From Halomonas sp. (lineage in GTDB: Bacteria > Pseudomonadota > Gammaproteobacteria > Pseudomonadales > Oleiphilaceae): 9,317 bases of DNA. Under the pieces are notes generated by a model. It was not told where the DNA came from and ran no database searches. It was given only the letters and a program-made list of their open reading frames with translations. The stretch spans positions 1 through 9,317 of the forward strand of contig SLIH01000345.1 in assembly GCA_007135745.1 (NCBI GenBank), written 5' to 3'. Position numbers and translations under genes: made by a program. Below are positions 6,897 to 9,317 of this stretch, piece after piece (within the stretch, counting starts at the first letter, position 1; each line of letters opens with the position of its first letter).

Positions 6897-6937
6897 ACCA
6901 GCAGCCATCATTGGTCTATGCTGGTAGCCTGTACCAG
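6897..6937. promoter_or_regulatory. Cluster of ACCAG half-sites in the dehydrogenase promoter region
   Basis: ACCAGCA (6897-6903) and TGCTGGT (6919-6925) are perfect inverted copies 15 nt apart. CTGGTA (6921-6926) is again mirrored by TACCAG (6932-6937) after 5 nt. So three half-sites alternate in orientation within 41 bp. The middle one overlaps TATGCT (6917-6922), a possible -10 element for the downstream gene; no good -35 is evident. The rest of the 173-nt divergent spacer (6794-6966) holds the lipoprotein Shine-Dalgarno and no gene. Confidence 0.4.
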
Positions 6938-6966
6938 AAACGGCACAATCCAAGGGAGCCAGCCTC

Positions 6967-7764
6967 ATGTTCAAAAACCAGGTTATATGGATCACCGGCG
7001 CCTCTTCCGGCATTGGCGAAGCCCTGGCTGTTGCGTTTGCCGATGAAGGCGCCTGCCTGGTGCTGTCCGCTCGCCGACAGAAGGAACTCGAACGCGTGGC
7101 GGCACGCTGTGAAGCTGCGGGAGCACCTGAAAAACACCTGTTGGTGCTGCCATTGGATGTCACCGATGCCTCTGCCTCATTCGCCGCCACCGAGAAGGTG
7201 CTCGAACGATTCGGACATATTGACCTGCTGATCAACAATGCGGGCATTTCCCAACGCTCCCTGTTCAAGGACACCGAGCTGTCGGTCTACCAGAAACTCC
7301 TGGATGTCGATGTCATGGGGCAGATCGCACTGACCAAGGCCGTTCTGCCTCACATGCTGGATCGCGGTCGCGGCCATATTGCCATCACCTCCAGTGTTGC
7401 GGGCAAGATTGGCGTTCGCCTGCGCACCGGGTATTGCGCCGCCAAACACGCCGTCATTGGTTTCTTCGATGCCCTGCGGGCAGAAGTCGAGGAGGATGGC
7501 ATCATGGTGTCGACCATACTGCCAGGCTTCATTCGCACCGCAATCGCGGAGAATGCTTTGGCTGCGGATGGTTCGCGCTATGACGAACCGGATTCGGACA
7601 TTACCGGTGGCATGGACCCAGACAAGGCGGCCCGTGTTATCGTTTCCGGACTGGCCAAAGGCAAGCGTGAAATACCGGTCGGGGAAGGCAAGGAAATGTT
7701 GGCACTCTGGTTAAAGCGACTTTCGCCGGAGCTCATTTTCCGGATCACGCGGAAAAGCAAATAA
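6967..7764 (+). CDS. Classical short-chain dehydrogenase/reductase (DHRS7-like SDR)
   Basis: This is a 265-residue NAD(P)-dependent oxidoreductase with a Rossmann fold. The cofactor motif TGASSGIG is at 10-17, Arg36-Arg37 after the second strand suggests NADP(H), DVTD is at 64-67 and NNAG at 90-93. The active site has Ser143, Tyr156 and Lys160 (YCAAK). The fourth classical residue, Asn in the family motif NxxG, is Asp115 here (DVDVMG). The sequence around ALTKAVLPHM and GYCAAKHAVIGFFDALRAEV resembles DHRS7-type enzymes, which act on lipids, retinoids or steroids; the substrate here is unknown. The start at 6967 has AGGGAG 8 nt upstream. The C-terminal segment MLALWLKRLSPELIFRI is amphipathic to hydrophobic and may touch a membrane. 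The SixA-like gene begins 30 nt downstream on the same strand, so the two are probably co-transcribed, although no functional link is known to me. Confidence 0.93.
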   Translation: MFKNQVIWITGASSGIGEALAVAFADEGACLVLSARRQKELERVAARCEAAGAPEKHLLVLPLDVTDASASFAATEKVLERFGHIDLLINNAGISQRSLFKDTELSVYQKLLDVDVMGQIALTKAVLPHMLDRGRGHIAITSSVAGKIGVRLRTGYCAAKHAVIGFFDALRAEVEEDGIMVSTILPGFIRTAIAENALAADGSRYDEPDSDITGGMDPDKAARVIVSGLAKGKREIPVGEGKEMLALWLKRLSPELIFRITRKSK

Positions 7765-7794
7765 TCCCACAGGTCAGTCGGAGCAGGACGCACC

Positions 7795-8298
7795 ATGAAG
7801 ACACTGGCGCTTATCCGGCATGGGAAATCCAGCTGGGATGACCCCGAAAGAAAGGATATCGACCGTCCGCTCAATCCACGCGGCCGACGCAATGCCCCCG
7901 AGATGGGAGAACGCCTGGCTGGCCGGGGGCAGACACCCGATCTGTTACTGAGCAGCCCGGCCCGACGGGCCCGAGATACCGCCGGCATTATCGCCAGGGC
8001 AATCAATTACCCCGAAAGCGATTTGAAGCTGGAGCATTCGCTGTACCTGGCGGATTCAACCACTCTGCTGAAGCTGGTGCACCGACTGCCCGCGGAGCTT
8101 GATGAGGTCTGGATTGTGGGGCATAACCCGGATCTCACGGAGTTCGCAAACAGCCTGGGGGATTTCGAAACCGACAACATGCCGACCTGTGCCATCTGCC
8201 GGTTTTCCTTCGAGGTGTCTCACTGGTATGAGGTAAAACCAGGAAGTGGGACACTCCGGGAATACGACACCCCGAAGCACCCCTGGCAACCAGCCTGA
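7795..8298 (+). CDS. SixA-like histidine phosphatase (branch 1 histidine phosphatase superfamily)
   Basis: The protein has 167 residues, typical for SixA-like enzymes. The catalytic motif IRHGKSSW puts the phosphate-accepting His at residue 9 with Arg8 beside it. SSPARRARDTA (53-63) gives the second phosphate-pocket arginines, and VGHNPDLTEF provides the second catalytic His110. The DRPLNPRGRRNAPEMG block is typical of the COG2062 group. E. coli SixA removes phosphate from a histidine of phosphotransfer proteins. This subgroup is related but distinct, and its substrate is not known from sequence, so no symbol is given. It is cytoplasmic with no signal peptide. ATG at 7795 follows GGAGCAGGA with proper spacing, 30 nt after the dehydrogenase stop. 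Its TGA is 4 nt from the stop of the convergent DUF4397 gene. Confidence 0.92.
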   Translation: MKTLALIRHGKSSWDDPERKDIDRPLNPRGRRNAPEMGERLAGRGQTPDLLLSSPARRARDTAGIIARAINYPESDLKLEHSLYLADSTTLLKLVHRLPAELDEVWIVGHNPDLTEFANSLGDFETDNMPTCAICRFSFEVSHWYEVKPGSGTLREYDTPKHPWQPA

Positions 8299-8320
8299 AA
8301 CCCTACTCCGGGAGCGGGTT
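8299..8320. other. Small hairpin at the SixA-like/DUF4397 gene junction
   Basis: AACCC (8299-8303) can pair with GGGTT (8316-8320), and inside them CTC (8306-8308) can pair with GAG (8312-8314) around a CGG loop, with an asymmetric internal loop. It covers the minus-strand TAG stop and starts just after the plus-strand TGA. Without a T-run and with only 8 pairs it is a weak terminator candidate. Confidence 0.25.
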
Positions 8321-9317
8321 ATCACCGAGAAGCAGCCGGTTCGACTCATCGTCGCTGTCGCTGGTGATGATCCGATAGATACCCCCGGCATCAAGCTCCA
8401 GTGACTGTTCTATCGCGGTGTTTGACGGCGCCCCAGCTTCAGTGACGACAAATTCGTAATTGCCTTCCGGAATCGGCAGATAGGCAGAGCCTTTGCGGAA
8501 ACCAAAACCGGACAGTATTGGATCGGTCAGTACACCCTCTTCGGCAATATCCGTCCCTCCGGGCAACAGGTAGACATCCACGTCGCCCATGGCTTCGGCA
8601 CCATGCACTACCCGCAGCCTGGCATTGGTGCTCACCCGACGGTCTTCATTTCGGAAGGAGAGGATCTCTTCTTCGCCTCCATTCTGGACATCGCCGAGTA
8701 GCATGACAGTGCGGCTTCGGCCGCGATTGATCTTGAGATTACGTTTCAGTTCGTCATCGTTGTCTTTCGTGACAATGACATCCCGCGCAGAACGGATGGA
8801 GAAATCGTAGTCGCCAATACCGGCACCCGGTTGAACCTGGGTATATTCCAAATCGTCCGCACCCTTCCCACCCTGAGCGCTGATATCAACGGGACCAAGA
8901 CCGCGCGCATTGTGCACGTACTGGAACCCGCCTCTCTGTTCCTTGTGGAAATACTCATCCACCTTGCTGCCATCCACCCGAACCACACTGACCGGACTGT
9001 CTGCATCCACACCGGTATTGCCAACCACGGCAAACAACAGGTCGTGGCCCTCGGCCAGATTCACCAGAGTGTCATCGCCACTGTCGTAGAGGATGTTCTC
9101 AGTATTCCCCGGCTCGGTCAGGCGTATGCGAAACAATCCGGGTTCCAGCTCAATCGCGCCGGACCCTTCAGTGAATGACAGCGTGCCAACGGGTTCATCC
9201 AGGGAGGCTCCATACTCAGTCAGGAACACATCGACTGCGTCCACACCCCCAGCCATATGAACAGCGCGAACGCGGACGGGATCCCTTGCATCTTCATCCG
9301 CGTCTTCGTCGTCGTCA
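8303..9317 (-). CDS. DUF4397-domain envelope protein with three similar modules (5' end outside window)
   Basis: The frame is open through the right edge, so 337 C-terminal residues are visible and the N-terminus, with any signal peptide or lipobox, is missing. The visible part starts with an acidic run (DDDEDADEDARD), then DPVRVRAVHMAGGVDAVDVFL, the classic start of a DUF4397 module. Related starts recur as GGFQYVHNARGLGPVDI and as ARLRVVHGAEAMGDVDVYLLPGG. All share a VH-x-A motif followed about 6-7 residues later by VDV or VDI, suggesting three tandem beta-rich modules of about 100-120 residues. The last module keeps the family-like LPIPEGNYEFVVTEAG strand pair. DUF4397 proteins are predicted exported proteins of unknown function. 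No enzyme motif or transmembrane helix is visible. An ATG at 9254-9256 lies inside the first module's conserved motif and is therefore not the start. Confidence 0.85.
   Translation of the reverse strand, partial: DDDEDADEDARDPVRVRAVHMAGGVDAVDVFLTEYGASLDEPVGTLSFTEGSGAIELEPGLFRIRLTEPGNTENILYDSGDDTLVNLAEGHDLLFAVVGNTGVDADSPVSVVRVDGSKVDEYFHKEQRGGFQYVHNARGLGPVDISAQGGKGADDLEYTQVQPGAGIGDYDFSIRSARDVIVTKDNDDELKRNLKINRGRSRTVMLLGDVQNGGEEEILSFRNEDRRVSTNARLRVVHGAEAMGDVDVYLLPGGTDIAEEGVLTDPILSGFGFRKGSAYLPIPEGNYEFVVTEAGAPSNTAIEQSLELDAGGIYRIITSDSDDESNRLLLGDNPLPE

Noticed and set aside
9256..9256. ATG at 9254-9256 as the start of the DUF4397 protein
   Set aside because: The frame stays open to the window edge, and the conserved VRVRAVH strand of the first module lies upstream of this ATG.

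Overview
The window reads as chromosomal DNA from a moderately GC-rich marine-type gammaproteobacterium. The protein set (MltF, RhlE, a BCCT carrier, orphan periplasmic binding proteins, DUF1566 and DUF4397 envelope proteins, a SixA-like phosphatase) resembles Marinobacter and relatives. That genus guess comes from memory of protein families, not from a search. There is no rRNA, tRNA, CRISPR array, insertion sequence, prophage or integration site that I can see, and no recognisable multi-gene defence, secretion or biosynthetic system. It looks like ordinary housekeeping and accessory chromosome.

Layout, left to right. (1) The 3' part of mltF, a membrane-bound lytic transglycosylase, runs rightwards from the left edge to 573. 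(2) Facing it, with 1 nt between the stop codons, is a BCCT-family osmolyte carrier on the minus strand (575-2212). It is interrupted by an in-frame amber codon at 2108-2110 and is called here as a pseudogene or disrupted gene. (3) Upstream of it on the same strand is a periplasmic family-3 solute-binding protein (2339-3067). (4) After a 384-nt divergent intergenic region, rhlE (a DEAD-box RNA helicase) runs rightwards (3452-4717) and ends in a clear rho-independent terminator. (5) A family-1 (sugar-type) solute-binding protein follows (4884-6116). (6) It meets a minus-strand DUF1566 lipoprotein (6122-6793), probably started from TTG. (7) Divergent from that lipoprotein is a probable two-gene operon of a short-chain dehydrogenase (6967-7764) and a SixA-like histidine phosphatase (7795-8298). 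(8) Facing the phosphatase is the 3' part of a large secreted or lipoprotein-like DUF4397 protein (8303 to beyond the right edge) with three similar modules.

The genes do not form one pathway. A loose theme is the cell envelope and periplasm: peptidoglycan turnover, osmolyte uptake, two binding proteins with no permease or ATPase gene beside them, a lipoprotein and a DUF4397 envelope protein. All three convergent junctions are extremely tight (1, 5 and 4 nt between stops). One of them carries a 12-bp hairpin that spans both stop codons.

The points most worth a second look are the nonsense codon in the BCCT gene and its altered substrate-box residues, the junction hairpin, three inverted-repeat operator candidates upstream of genes, the long rhlE leader, and the triplicated DUF4397 architecture.
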